A DNA stretch of 64,000 nt from Tropicimonas sp. IMCC34043 (GTDB taxonomy: Bacteria > Pseudomonadota > Alphaproteobacteria > Rhodobacterales > Rhodobacteraceae), in assembly GCF_003390845.1 (NCBI RefSeq), contig NZ_QMEK01000002.1, positions 496,001 to 560,000 on the forward strand. The letters are read 5' to 3'. A program made the translations under genes and the position numbers. The notes under the pieces were generated by a model. That model was not told where the DNA came from. It ran no database searches and was given only the letters and a program-made list of their open reading frames with translations. Below are positions 1 through 8,502 of this stretch, one piece after another; the first letter of the stretch is position 1, and the number at the start of each line of letters is the position of its first letter.

Positions 1-1128
1 CCCGACTCGACCAATGCCCAGAAGGCATTGTTCGCGGGCATCGAAAGCGTCGAGGTGCCCGATCCGCTGACCGTCGTGGTCACGCTCGCCCGCCCCGATG
101 GTGCGTTCCCGTTCAAGATGGCCTGGGGCGACGCGGTGATCCTGGCGCCCGAGACCGCCGCGCAGGCCGCGACCCATCCCGTCGGCACCGGACCTTTCGT
201 GTTCTCGCGCTGGGCGCAGGGCGACCGGGTCGAGCTTGACCGCAACGACGCCTATTGGGGCACGGAACCGGCGCTGGCCCACGCGAGCTTCCGCTTCATC
301 TCGGATCCGAACGCGGCGATGGCGGCGATGATGTCGGGCGAGATCGACGCCTTTCCGCGCTTTCCCGCCTTCGAGACCCTCGCCGTGTTCGAAAGCAACC
401 CGATGTTCCGCGTCACCGAGGGCTCGACCGAAGGCGAGACGATCCTTGCCATGAACAACGCCCGGCCGCCGCTCGACGACATCCGCGTGCGCGAGGCAAT
501 CGCCCATGCGATCAACCGTCAGGAACTGATCGATGGCGCCATGGGCGGCTATGGCACCCCCATCGGCAGCCATTTTGCCCCGCACAACCCGGATTACGAG
601 GATCTGACGGCGCTGTCTGCCTATGACCCCGAATTGTCGAAGACGCTGCTGGCCGAGGCCGGGCAGAGCGACCTGAAGCTGCGCCTTGCCCTGCCGCCCC
701 CGGTCTATGCCCGCCGCGGCGGCGAGATCGTGGCGGCCGAGCTGCGCGCGGTGGGGATCGAGACCGAGATCACCAACATGGAATGGGCGCAGTGGCTGGA
801 ACAGGTGTTCAAGGGCAAGGATTTCGATCTGACCATCATCAGCCATACCGAACCTGCCGACATCAACATCTATGCCCGGCCGGACTATTACTTTCAGTAT
901 GACAACCCGGCCTTCCGGGATCTGATGGACCGGCTCGACGCCACCAGCGATCCGGCCGAACGCTCGGCTTTGCTGAAGCAGGCGCAGGAAACTATCGCGA
1001 AGGACTACGTCAACGGCTTCCTGTTTCAGCTTCCCCGGGTCTCGGTCGCCAAGGCCGGGCTGGAAGGTCTGTGGGTCGACGAACCGACCCAGGCCAACGA
1101 CCTGACCGGGGCGCACTGGGCCGACTAG
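1..1128 (+). CDS. ABC transporter substrate-binding protein, peptide/nickel family 5 (5' end outside window)
   Basis: The reading frame is open from the first base and ends at TAG, so this is the C-terminal 375 residues of a larger protein. The segment near residues 60-85 (PVGTGPFVFSRW, then DRNDAYWG) is the conserved core of family 5 extracytoplasmic solute-binding proteins (DppA/OppA/NikA type). The C-terminal lobe with a YYFQYDNPAFRDLMDRLD segment also fits. The role would be periplasmic capture of a peptide, nickel complex or similar ligand for an ABC importer whose permeases presumably lie upstream. The ligand cannot be deduced. A GC-rich hairpin follows, and the next gene is convergent, so this is probably the last gene of its operon. 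Confidence 0.9.
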   Translation, partial: PDSTNAQKALFAGIESVEVPDPLTVVVTLARPDGAFPFKMAWGDAVILAPETAAQAATHPVGTGPFVFSRWAQGDRVELDRNDAYWGTEPALAHASFRFISDPNAAMAAMMSGEIDAFPRFPAFETLAVFESNPMFRVTEGSTEGETILAMNNARPPLDDIRVREAIAHAINRQELIDGAMGGYGTPIGSHFAPHNPDYEDLTALSAYDPELSKTLLAEAGQSDLKLRLALPPPVYARRGGEIVAAELRAVGIETEITNMEWAQWLEQVFKGKDFDLTIISHTEPADINIYARPDYYFQYDNPAFRDLMDRLDATSDPAERSALLKQAQETIAKDYVNGFLFQLPRVSVAKAGLEGLWVDEPTQANDLTGAHWAD

Positions 1129-1160
1129 GCGCAGGCCGGGAGGTCGAGGAGGATAGGGTC

Positions 1161-1188
1161 GGCCCCTCGCGCCGGATGCGCGGGGGCC
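1161..1188. terminator. GC-rich hairpin between convergent genes
   Basis: Arms GGCCCCTCGCGC and GCGCGGGGGCC pair with one bulged base around the loop CGGAT. The hairpin lies in the 73-bp gap between two convergent genes and could end transcription from both sides. No T-run follows, so it may be only a transcript-end structure. Confidence 0.45.
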
Positions 1189-1201
1189 GGCCCGGTAGCG
1201 G

Positions 1202-2509
1202 TCAGAGGAAGGTCAGCCCGATCGTGATCAGGATGCCGCTGACAAACAGCTGGACCACGCAAAAGCCCATGATGTCCTTGGCGCGCAGCCCGGCAATGCC
1301 AAGCAGCGGCAGCGCCCAGAACGGCTGGATCATGTTGGTCCAGGCATCGCCCCAGGCCACGGCCATCGCCGCACGGGCCTGATCGACGCCAAGTTCTGCG
1401 GCCGCAGGCAGGATCACCGGCGCCTGCACAGCCCATTGCCCGCCACCCGAGGGGACAAAGAAGTTGACGATGCCGGCGCTGAGGAAGGTCCAGAACGGGA
1501 AGCTGCGTTCGGTGGCGAACGAAACCATCCCGTCCGAGATCGAGGCGGCAAGGCCAGATCCGACCATGATGGCCATGATACCGGCATAGAACGGAAACTG
1601 GATCACGATCCCTGCCGCGCCTTTCACGCCCTGCTGCAGGCTCAGCAGCAGATGACGCGGCGAGCCGTGCAGCAGAATCGCGAGCGTCAGGAACAGGAAG
1701 TTGACGACATCGAGCGTCAGCCCGCCGCCTGCCAGGAAATGGGTCACCAGCCAGACCGCGGCGGCAGCGCCGATGATCCAGGACAGGATCGGGCTCATCT
1801 CGATCCGGTCGGAGGGCGTTTCGGGCGCGCCGGCGTCGATGATGTCGTCGTCAAGCTTGGCGCGGTCGACATAGATGCTGTCGGCCGCAGACGGCAGCAT
1901 CATCCGGTTGACCAGCGGCACCGCGATGAACAGCGACGCGACGATGGCAAGGTTGAACGGCGCGAAGATCGTCTGGGAGGTGCCGATCACACCCATCTGG
2001 GCGGCAAAGGGGTGGCCTTCGGTCGCGATCGCGAGCGGAATGGATCCAGCCAGACCGCCGTGCCAGACGAGAAAGCCCGAATACGCCGAGGCGATCAGCA
2101 GCCGGTAGTCGACCTCGATCTTGCGGGCCAGTTCCTTGGCAAACAGCGCGCCGACGATCAGCCCGAAGCCCCAGTTGATCCAGCTTGCACCGAGCGAGAC
2201 CACGGAAACCAGAAGGATCGCGCCTCTCGGCGTCGAGGCATAGCCGGCAAGACGGCTCAGGATGCGGCGGACCAGCGGCGTGCTGGCCATCATGTAGCCG
2301 GCAACCAGAACAAAGACCATCTGCATGGAGAACTGGAGCAGCTTCCAGAATCCGTCTCCCCACATCTGCACCACGGCAAGGGGCGAGGTTCCCTCGAAGA
2401 TCACAGCCGATCCCATGACGACGATGGTCAGGAAAAGGACCAGTACGTAAGGATCGGGCAAGTACCGTTCGACCAGCTGGACGAGCGGTTTTGTCAATGG
2501 AGCGAGCAT
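1202..2509 (-). CDS. atoE: Short-chain fatty acid transporter, AtoE family
   Basis: The 435-residue polytopic membrane protein begins MLAPLTKPLVQLVERYLPDP, a typical N-terminus of the SCFA transporter family. About 10-12 hydrophobic segments follow. Motifs such as SWINWGFGLIVGALFAKELA and the NFFVPSGGGQWAVQ segment near the C-terminus match AtoE. It would import short-chain fatty acids such as acetoacetate or butyrate. The ATG at 2509 was chosen because AGAGAG stands just upstream; the frame stays open for 42 more codons, but that extension is polar and unlike the family. The gene stands alone, convergent with the ABC binding protein. Confidence 0.85.
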   Translation of the reverse strand: MLAPLTKPLVQLVERYLPDPYVLVLFLTIVVMGSAVIFEGTSPLAVVQMWGDGFWKLLQFSMQMVFVLVAGYMMASTPLVRRILSRLAGYASTPRGAILLVSVVSLGASWINWGFGLIVGALFAKELARKIEVDYRLLIASAYSGFLVWHGGLAGSIPLAIATEGHPFAAQMGVIGTSQTIFAPFNLAIVASLFIAVPLVNRMMLPSAADSIYVDRAKLDDDIIDAGAPETPSDRIEMSPILSWIIGAAAAVWLVTHFLAGGGLTLDVVNFLFLTLAILLHGSPRHLLLSLQQGVKGAAGIVIQFPFYAGIMAIMVGSGLAASISDGMVSFATERSFPFWTFLSAGIVNFFVPSGGGQWAVQAPVILPAAAELGVDQARAAMAVAWGDAWTNMIQPFWALPLLGIAGLRAKDIMGFCVVQLFVSGILITIGLTFL

Positions 2510-2769
2510 TGTTGTCTCTCTTTCGTTGTCGAGAATCGGCCCGTTGCAAGGACGGGTCTGCGGATCACCCGGCAGGTTCGTTCGGGTAGTCGGCGCGACC
2601 TTTGCATGGCGCTGACTTGCGCGGCAACGGAACACAGAGTCGCGAGGTCTGTGACATGATCGACGTGAAGGGCTGTCGCCGCCAAGGGCGACGACGTGGC
2701 AGGGAGGTGCGAACCGGTCCCGGAAAAATCATTTGAAGACATTGGTTTGGGCCTGATCGGCGGCCATCT

Positions 2770-3561
2770 CTACCGCTTCCGGCGGCCGCCGATCAGGACC
2801 GAGATCAGGAACAGGCAGGTCGCCACGCAAACGATGGTCGGACCCGTCGGCGTGTCAAAGCGGAAGGACGCGGCAAGCCCGCCAAGGGCCGCAAGGCTGC
2901 CAAGCGCGCCCGCCGCGATCGCCATGGACTCGGGCGTGCGTGCAAGGCTGCGTGCGGTGGCTGCCGGGATCACCAGCAGCGCCGCGATCAGCAGCACGCC
3001 GACGACCTTGATCGCCACGGCGACGGTCAGGGCAAGCGCGAGTGTGAGCGCCGCCTGATCGCGCCGCGGGTCAAGCCCGCTGGCAATCGCAAGGTCGGGC
3101 GCCACAGTTCCGGTCAGCAGCGCCGACCAGCGCCACGAGATCAGCGCGATCACCACCCCCGCGCCGGCCCAGATCACCATCAGATCGCTGCGGGTCACGG
3201 CAAGGATGTCACCGAACAGGTATGCCGACAGATCCGATCGCACCCCGGGCAGGAACGAGACCGCAACAAGCCCGAAGGCCAATGCCGAATGGGCCAACAC
3301 GCCGAGAAGCGTGTCGGCCGCAAAACCGCGACCGCCGAGCGAACTGACCGTCACCCCCATGGCCAGTGCCGCCAGCAGAACGCCCGGAAAGGTTGGCACG
3401 TCGAGCGCCAACGCCAGCGCGATCCCCAGCATTGCCGCATGGGCGGTGGCGTCGCCGAAATAGGCCATCCGCCGCCAGACCACGAAACAGCCAAGCGGGG
3501 CGGCCGCAAGCGCCGTGCCGACGCCTGCGAGGGCGGCGCGAAGAAGGAAGTCGTCGAACAT
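2770..3561 (-). CDS. znuB: Zinc ABC transporter permease ZnuB
   Basis: The 263-residue integral membrane protein of the ABC-3 metal permease family begins MFDDFLLRAALAGVGTALAAAPLGCFVVWRRMAYFGDA, with the RMAYFGDATAHAAMLG signature near residues 31-46. It has about 7-8 hydrophobic segments. It forms the membrane channel of the high-affinity zinc importer with ZnuC and ZnuA. Its start overlaps the znuC stop by one base (TGATG), and it is the third gene of the zur-znuC-znuB operon. Zinc rather than manganese is inferred from the adjacent Zur-like regulator. Confidence 0.93.
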   Translation of the reverse strand: MFDDFLLRAALAGVGTALAAAPLGCFVVWRRMAYFGDATAHAAMLGIALALALDVPTFPGVLLAALAMGVTVSSLGGRGFAADTLLGVLAHSALAFGLVAVSFLPGVRSDLSAYLFGDILAVTRSDLMVIWAGAGVVIALISWRWSALLTGTVAPDLAIASGLDPRRDQAALTLALALTVAVAIKVVGVLLIAALLVIPAATARSLARTPESMAIAAGALGSLAALGGLAASFRFDTPTGPTIVCVATCLFLISVLIGGRRKR

Positions 3562-4328
3562 CAGATTGCGTGGTCCTCAACGGGCGCATGTTCCTGCGGA
3601 TGGTCGTGATCGTGCCCGTGGTCGTGGGTGTGGCGGTAGAGCGCCAGCGCACCCTGTGTTCCGGTGCCGAACAGCGCCCGGTATTCGGGGGCCGAGGCCA
3701 CGACCTCGGGCGTGCCCGAACAACAGACATGGCCATTGAGGCAGATCACCCGGTCCGAGGCGCTCATCACCACGTGCAACTCGTGGCTGACCATCAGCAC
3801 CGCACAGCCCATTTCCCGCCGGATCTCTGCGATCCGAAGGTAAAAGGCAGCCGATCCGCGCTGGTCGAGCCCCTGCGTCGGCTCGTCGAGCATCAGGATA
3901 TCCGGGTTTTCAAGCAACGCGCGCGCCAGCAGCACGCGCTGGAACTGGCCACCCGACAGCGCCGACATCTGCCGCTGCGCAAGGTCCGGCAGGCCGGCAT
4001 GGTGCAGCGCATCGGCGATCTGCGCGGCCGGGTGGCGGCGTGGAAGGCCAAGAAACCGGGTCACGGTGATCGGCAGCGTCGGGTCTATGTGCAGCTTCTG
4101 GGGAACATAGCCGATGTGCAGCCCGGGCGCCCGGGTCAGGGTGCCGGAATCGGGCCTGATCGCCCCGATCAACGTGCGCAGCAGGGTCGACTTCCCCGAC
4201 CCGTTGGGGCCGACGATGGTGACGATCTCGCCGCGGCAGATGTCGAGGTCGACGTCGTGCAGCACCTGCAGCGCGCCGTGCCGCACGTTGACGCCGCGCG
4301 CGGACAGGATCGGATCTGTCGATGTCAT
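3561..4328 (-). CDS. znuC: Zinc ABC transporter ATP-binding protein ZnuC
   Basis: The 255-residue ABC ATPase has Walker A GPNGSGKST, signature LSGGQFQRVLLARALL and Walker B ILMLDEPTQGLD, followed by the switch histidine in MVSHELHVV. The C-terminus carries a His/Asp-rich tail (HTHDHGHDHDHPQEH), common in ZnuC proteins and probably metal-binding. It powers zinc import through ZnuB. The start overlaps the zur stop by four bases (ATGA), indicating translational coupling. Confidence 0.95.
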   Translation of the reverse strand: MTSTDPILSARGVNVRHGALQVLHDVDLDICRGEIVTIVGPNGSGKSTLLRTLIGAIRPDSGTLTRAPGLHIGYVPQKLHIDPTLPITVTRFLGLPRRHPAAQIADALHHAGLPDLAQRQMSALSGGQFQRVLLARALLENPDILMLDEPTQGLDQRGSAAFYLRIAEIRREMGCAVLMVSHELHVVMSASDRVICLNGHVCCSGTPEVVASAPEYRALFGTGTQGALALYRHTHDHGHDHDHPQEHAPVEDHAI

Positions 4329-4828
4329 TCGCTGTCGCTTTGCCGGCAGGCGGCGCAGCGGCCTTCGGCCTCGACCAGCACACGCTCGACCTCGAAGCCC
4401 GAGGCAGCGGCGGCCGAGACCAGTTGCGCGCGGGCCGGAAGCGCGACGGTTTCCGCGACCCGGTTGCAGGACCGGCAGATCAGGAAGGCGGGAATGTGAT
4501 CCTCGCCCGGATGATTGCAGGCGACGAAGGCGTTCAGCCGTTCGACCCGGTGGGCAAAGCCGTTGGCGACAAGGAAGTCGAGCGCGCGATAGGCCGCCGG
4601 CGGCTGTGCACCAAGCCCCTCGGCCTGCAGCCGCTCCAGCACCTCGTAGGCGCCCATCGCCCGATGCCGTTCCAGCAGGATCTCGAGCGCCCGCCGCCGC
4701 ACGGGAGTAAAGCGCAACCCTTCATAAAGACAGCGCGCCTCGGCCGCCGCCAACGCGTCCTCGACACAATGGCTATGGTCGTGTCGGGCAAAGCCGACAG
4801 GTTCGGTGGGGTGGCGCTGCGGTTCCAT
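4325..4828 (-). CDS. zur: Fur-family zinc uptake regulator Zur
   Basis: The 167-residue Fur-family repressor has a winged-helix region around LRFTPVRRRALEILLE and a dimerisation domain with paired cysteines CRSCNRV and CAAC for the structural zinc. A His-rich N-terminal segment (HDHSHC) is also present. Placement in one operon with znuCB and divergent from znuA identifies it as Zur rather than Fur. With zinc bound it would repress both directions from the shared promoter. The ATG at 4828 leaves 24 bp to the palindrome in the intergenic gap. Confidence 0.93.
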   Translation of the reverse strand: MEPQRHPTEPVGFARHDHSHCVEDALAAAEARCLYEGLRFTPVRRRALEILLERHRAMGAYEVLERLQAEGLGAQPPAAYRALDFLVANGFAHRVERLNAFVACNHPGEDHIPAFLICRSCNRVAETVALPARAQLVSAAAASGFEVERVLVEAEGRCAACRQSDSE

Positions 4829-4852
4829 CTCGCGTCCATTTTCAACTTGCGG

Positions 4853-4862
4853 TGTTATAACA
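4853..4862. promoter_or_regulatory. Candidate Zur box in the zur/znuA divergent promoter
   Basis: TGTTATAACA is a perfect 10-bp palindrome within an AT-rich patch, in the 77-bp gap between the divergent zur and znuA starts. Its core resembles known alphaproteobacterial Zur operators. It would allow joint zinc-dependent repression of zur-znuCB and znuA. Confidence 0.75.
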
Positions 4863-4905
4863 TATCATTTAGACGGCCCTCAGCAAGATCGAAAGGACCT
4901 TCAGG

Positions 4906-5859
4906 ATGCGACAGTCTATCCCCACACTCGCGCTGACCGCAATGCTGAGCGCGTCGGCTGCGTTTGCCGAGGTGCCCAAGGTGGCAACCGACATCGCGCC
5001 GGTGCAGTCGCTGGCAGCTCAGGTTATGGCCGGGCTTGGGGCGCCGGAGCTGATCCTGCCGCCGGGGGCCTCGCCGCATGGCTATTCCATGCGCCCGTCC
5101 GAAGCGCGGTCGCTGGCCGACGCCGATCTGGTGTTCTGGGTCGGCGAGGCGCTGACCCCCTGGCTGGAAAAGCCGCTGGAAAGCCTTGCCGGCAATGCCG
5201 AGGTGGTGGAACTGGCCGAGGTCCCGGGCGTGACGCAACTGAGCTTTCGCGAGGGCGCGGCCTTTGCACCGCACGATCACGACGCGGAGGAAGAGCACGT
5301 TGGCGATCAAGAGCCGCCAGACGAGGAGGGCCACGCCCATTCCCATCACGGTCTCGATCCGCATATGTGGCTTGACCCTGACAACGCGAAGGCGTGGCTG
5401 ATGGCGATGGCCGAGGCGCTGGCAGCGGCCGATCCCGACAACGCCGCCACTTATCGTGCCAATGCTGCCGCGGCGGTCGAACGGCTTGGCGCCGAGCAGG
5501 CGCAGCTTGCGGCCGAGCTTGCGCCGGTGCAGGGGATGCGCTTCATCCTGTTTCACGACGCGTTCCAGTATTTCGAACATCGCTTTGGGCTGACGGCGGC
5601 GGGCGCGATTTCGCTCGGCGATGCCGTCGACCCCGGCGCTGCACGGGTCACGGCGATCCGCGATCTGGTGCGGGACGAAGACATCGCCTGCGTCGCCGCC
5701 GAACCGCAGTTCAGCCCGGCACTGGTCGCGACCGTGACCGAAGGCACCGGGGCCAAGACCACGGTGCTGGACCCGATCGGGGTCGGCCTGAACCCGGGGC
5801 CCGAGATGTACGGCACGCTGCTGCAGAACCTGGCGCAGGGGTTTCTGGCCTGCCGGTGA
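4906..5859 (+). CDS. znuA: Zinc ABC transporter substrate-binding protein ZnuA
   Basis: The 317-residue protein has a clear Sec signal peptide (MRQSIPTLALTAMLSASAAFA). It is a cluster A-I metal-binding protein with ligand-type histidines in LPPGASPHGYSMRPS, GLDPHMWLD and ILFHDAFQYFE. Between residues about 122 and 146 there is an acidic His-rich loop (HDHDAEEEH through HAHSHHG), the hallmark of zinc-specific ZnuA. It captures periplasmic zinc and delivers it to ZnuBC. It is transcribed divergently from zur under the Zur box. Confidence 0.95.
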   Translation: MRQSIPTLALTAMLSASAAFAEVPKVATDIAPVQSLAAQVMAGLGAPELILPPGASPHGYSMRPSEARSLADADLVFWVGEALTPWLEKPLESLAGNAEVVELAEVPGVTQLSFREGAAFAPHDHDAEEEHVGDQEPPDEEGHAHSHHGLDPHMWLDPDNAKAWLMAMAEALAAADPDNAATYRANAAAAVERLGAEQAQLAAELAPVQGMRFILFHDAFQYFEHRFGLTAAGAISLGDAVDPGAARVTAIRDLVRDEDIACVAAEPQFSPALVATVTEGTGAKTTVLDPIGVGLNPGPEMYGTLLQNLAQGFLACR

Positions 5860-5886
5860 CCGCGCGCGGGATCGGATCACGCCGGG

Positions 5887-5903
5887 CGGGGGCGCTGCCC
5901 CCG
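5887..5903 (+). terminator. Stem-loop after znuA
   Basis: CGGGGGC and GCCCCCG arms enclose a three-base loop, 27 bp after the znuA stop. There is no T-run, so it may protect the transcript end rather than act as a classical terminator. Confidence 0.4.
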
Positions 5904-5908
5904 TCGCG

Positions 5909-5942
5909 GCAATGGCAGGCCCGTCGCAATGGCAGGCCCGTC
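5909..5942. repeat. Two exact tandem copies of a 17-bp unit
   Basis: GCAATGGCAGGCCCGTC occurs twice, back to back, between the znuA hairpin and the stop of the convergent AEC carrier. The second copy ends four bases before that stop, so copy number could affect the 3' untranslated region but not the protein. Confidence 0.85.
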
Positions 5943-5945
5943 GCG

Positions 5946-6881
5946 CTATGGCAGAATTTGCAGCCAGCCCCAGCTGGTCAGGATCGTTGCTGCGGTACCG
6001 ACCAGCACGGCCGAGGCCGCGACGCGTTTGGCCACCCCATACATGTTGGCAAAGACATAGGCATTGACCCCCGGCGCCATCGCCGCGGTGATCACCGCCG
6101 ATCGCAGCGCCGGCTCGGGCAGGGCAAAGGAGCGGCCCAGCAGGTATGTGATTGTCGGATGCAGGATCAACGAGACCGCAACGATGAAGGCGATGGTGCG
6201 CAGATCGCCCTCGGGACGATAATAGTAGAGCACGCCGCCAAGCCCGAACAGCGCCGCAGGCAGCCCCGCCCGACCGATCAGATCGAGCGCATCGGTCAGC
6301 ACCAGCGGCAGCTGTAAACCGGTCAGGTTGACCGCAAGCCCCGACAGCACGCCAAGGATCAGCGCGTTGCGGAACATCGCCCGCAGCACCATGCGCGGCA
6401 GGGTGCGCGCCGAGCTGCCGGTTTCACGCGCGCGCACGATCTCCATCGCGGTGATGCCGAGCGTGTAGCAGAACGGCGAATGGATCGCGATGATGGCATA
6501 GTTCGCGCCAAGCGCATCCGCCCCATAGGCGCGTTCGGTGATCGGCAGGCCGAGCAGAAGCGAGTTCGAGAACAGCCCGCAAAAACCGATGGCGACGCTG
6601 TCCTGCCAGGGCCGCCCGAACACATACCGCGCACCGAACAGCCCGACGAAAAACCCGGTTGTGGCCCCGATATAGAAGCTGGACAGCAGCGGCAGGTTGA
6701 AGTTGCTGCCCAGATCGAGGGTCGAGATGCCGCGAAACAGCAGCGCGGGAATGGCGAAGCTCTGGGTGAACTTCATCAGCCCGTCGACACCATCGCTGCC
6801 GAAAAACTTGCGCCAGACTGCCGCGTATCCAAATCCGATGACCAGGAAGACCGGGAGAATGATGGAAATCAGATCGCCCAT
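5946..6881 (-). CDS. AEC family transporter (auxin efflux carrier type)
   Basis: The 311-residue membrane protein has about ten hydrophobic segments in two five-helix halves, as in the auxin efflux carrier/AEC family (PF03547). It begins MGDLISIILPVFLVIGFGYAAVWR. The proline-containing FSNSLLLGLPITERAYG and the C-terminal MAPGVNAYVFANMYGVA are characteristic. Bacterial members move organic acids such as malate or malonate. The substrate here is unknown. It lies three bases after the metallo-hydrolase stop region, on the same strand, so it may be read through from the tatD operon. Confidence 0.85.
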   Translation of the reverse strand: MGDLISIILPVFLVIGFGYAAVWRKFFGSDGVDGLMKFTQSFAIPALLFRGISTLDLGSNFNLPLLSSFYIGATTGFFVGLFGARYVFGRPWQDSVAIGFCGLFSNSLLLGLPITERAYGADALGANYAIIAIHSPFCYTLGITAMEIVRARETGSSARTLPRMVLRAMFRNALILGVLSGLAVNLTGLQLPLVLTDALDLIGRAGLPAALFGLGGVLYYYRPEGDLRTIAFIVAVSLILHPTITYLLGRSFALPEPALRSAVITAAMAPGVNAYVFANMYGVAKRVAASAVLVGTAATILTSWGWLQILP

Positions 6882-6884
6882 CGA

Positions 6885-7682
6885 TCAGAGGTCGTAGCGG
6901 ATTGTCAGCCCGTCATAGGCCGGTTCGACATGGGCCGGGGTCTCGTCCAGCACGGTCTGATAATCCATGTCGATATGAAGGTTGGTGACATAGGCGCGGC
7001 GCGGCGCGGCCCGCCCGATCCAGCCGAGCGTTCGCGCAAGATGCGCGTGGCTCGGGTGGGGGGCATAGCGCAGCGCGTCGACGATCCAGCAGTCGAGACC
7101 CTCGAGCGCGGGCCAGGCGGTGTCGGGGATCTCGTTGACGTCAGGCATGTAGGCCAGATCGCCGATGCGGAACCCGAGCGCGTCGATGTTGCCATGATGC
7201 ACCCGGATCGGGGTCAGCGTGATCGGGCCGGCCGCGCCGTCGATGGTAAAGGGGCCGTCGATTGTTCGCATGTCGAGGATCGGCGGATAATCCGAGCCCT
7301 CGGGTTGGACAAAGACATAGCCGAAGCTCGAAATCAGCTTGTCCTGGGTCACCGCATCGGCCCAGATCGGCAGCCTGTGGCGCAGGGTGAAGACGATCAT
7401 CCTGAGGTCGTCGATGCCATGGGTGTGGTCGGCGTGCCCGTGGGTATAGGCGACGGCATCGACCACGCCCACGTCGGCGGCCAGCAACTGGTAGCGCAGG
7501 TCGGGCGAGGTGTCGATCAGCACCCGCGTCACCGCCTTGCCATCGATCCGTTCGACCAGCAGCGAACAGCGGTGGCGGGCGTTGCGCGGGTTTTCGGGAT
7601 CGCAGGCGCCCCAGACACGGCCGACCCGCGGCACCCCGCCGGAAGAACCGCAGCCAAGGACGGTGAAGCGAAGTTCGGCCAT
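6885..7682 (-). CDS. MBL-fold metallo-hydrolase (PhnP/RNase Z-like)
   Basis: The 265-residue beta-lactamase-fold hydrolase contains HGHADHTHGIDDLR, the HxHxDH metal-binding motif. It begins MAELRFTVLGCGSSGGVPRVG, typical of this subfamily, which is commonly encoded next to tatD in Rhodobacterales. The start codon overlaps the tatD stop by one base. The substrate is unknown; PhnP-like members hydrolyse cyclic phosphodiesters. Confidence 0.9.
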   Translation of the reverse strand: MAELRFTVLGCGSSGGVPRVGRVWGACDPENPRNARHRCSLLVERIDGKAVTRVLIDTSPDLRYQLLAADVGVVDAVAYTHGHADHTHGIDDLRMIVFTLRHRLPIWADAVTQDKLISSFGYVFVQPEGSDYPPILDMRTIDGPFTIDGAAGPITLTPIRVHHGNIDALGFRIGDLAYMPDVNEIPDTAWPALEGLDCWIVDALRYAPHPSHAHLARTLGWIGRAAPRRAYVTNLHIDMDYQTVLDETPAHVEPAYDGLTIRYDL

Positions 7683-8485
7683 CAAGCAGCCCTTGCCCAG
7701 GCGGCGGCCTTGGAAAACAGGCGGTCGAAATTGGCCGAGGTGCGGGCCGCGAAATCGGCATAATCGAGCCCGAAAAGCTCGGCGCCGACCTTTGCGGTCA
7801 GGGCCGAATAGGCGGGCTCGTTGCGCCGTCCGCGGTGCGGCGGCGGCGCCAGATAGGGCGAGTCCGTCTCGACAAGGATCCGGTCGAGCGGGGCCGCGGC
7901 AAAGATATCGCGCAGGTCTTTCGAGCGCGGGAAGGCCGAGATGCCCGACATCGACAGGTAAAATCCCAGATCGAGCGCCGTCTGCGCCAGGTCCGGCCCC
8001 GAACTGAAGCAATGCAGGACGCAGTCATAGGGCCCGGCTGCGTGTTCCTCGGACAGGATCCGGGCCATGTCGTCGTCGGCGTCGCGGGAATGGATGATCA
8101 GCGGCAGTCCGGTCTGTCGGCAGGCCTCGATATGAACGCGCAGGCTGTCTTGCTGCATCGCCGCACTTTCGACGGTGTAGTGATAGTCGAGCCCGGTTTC
8201 GCCAATGCCGACGAGTTTCGGATGCCGGGCCAGTGCGACCAGTTGCTCGACCGTAGCCATCGGTTCCTCGGCGACGCTCATCGGGTGGGTGCCGGCGGCA
8301 TAGAAGACCGGCGCATGCGCCTCGGCAATGGCGCGGACCCGGGGTTCGTTCTTCAGCTTGGTGCAGATCGTGACCATACGGGTCACCCCGGCGGCGTTGG
8401 CGCGGGCGATCACGTCCGGCAGTTCGCCCTCGAAATCAGGGAAATCCAGATGGCAATGGCTGTCGACGATCTGAGGTTGGGGCAT
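7682..8485 (-). CDS. tatD: TatD family metal-dependent hydrolase
   Basis: The 267-residue TIM-barrel hydrolase has the N-terminal metal motif VDSHCHLDF, the central GETGLDYHY, IIHSRDADDD and HCFSS segments, and the C-terminal ETDSPYLAP. All are TatD family signatures. TatD proteins are 3'-5' exonucleases with roles in DNA repair. It is embedded in the tmk-holB-tatD-MBL operon. Confidence 0.95.
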   Translation of the reverse strand: MPQPQIVDSHCHLDFPDFEGELPDVIARANAAGVTRMVTICTKLKNEPRVRAIAEAHAPVFYAAGTHPMSVAEEPMATVEQLVALARHPKLVGIGETGLDYHYTVESAAMQQDSLRVHIEACRQTGLPLIIHSRDADDDMARILSEEHAAGPYDCVLHCFSSGPDLAQTALDLGFYLSMSGISAFPRSKDLRDIFAAAPLDRILVETDSPYLAPPPHRGRRNEPAYSALTAKVGAELFGLDYADFAARTSANFDRLFSKAAAWARAA

Positions 8486-8502
8486 GGCGGTGGTCCGGAT
8501 GA

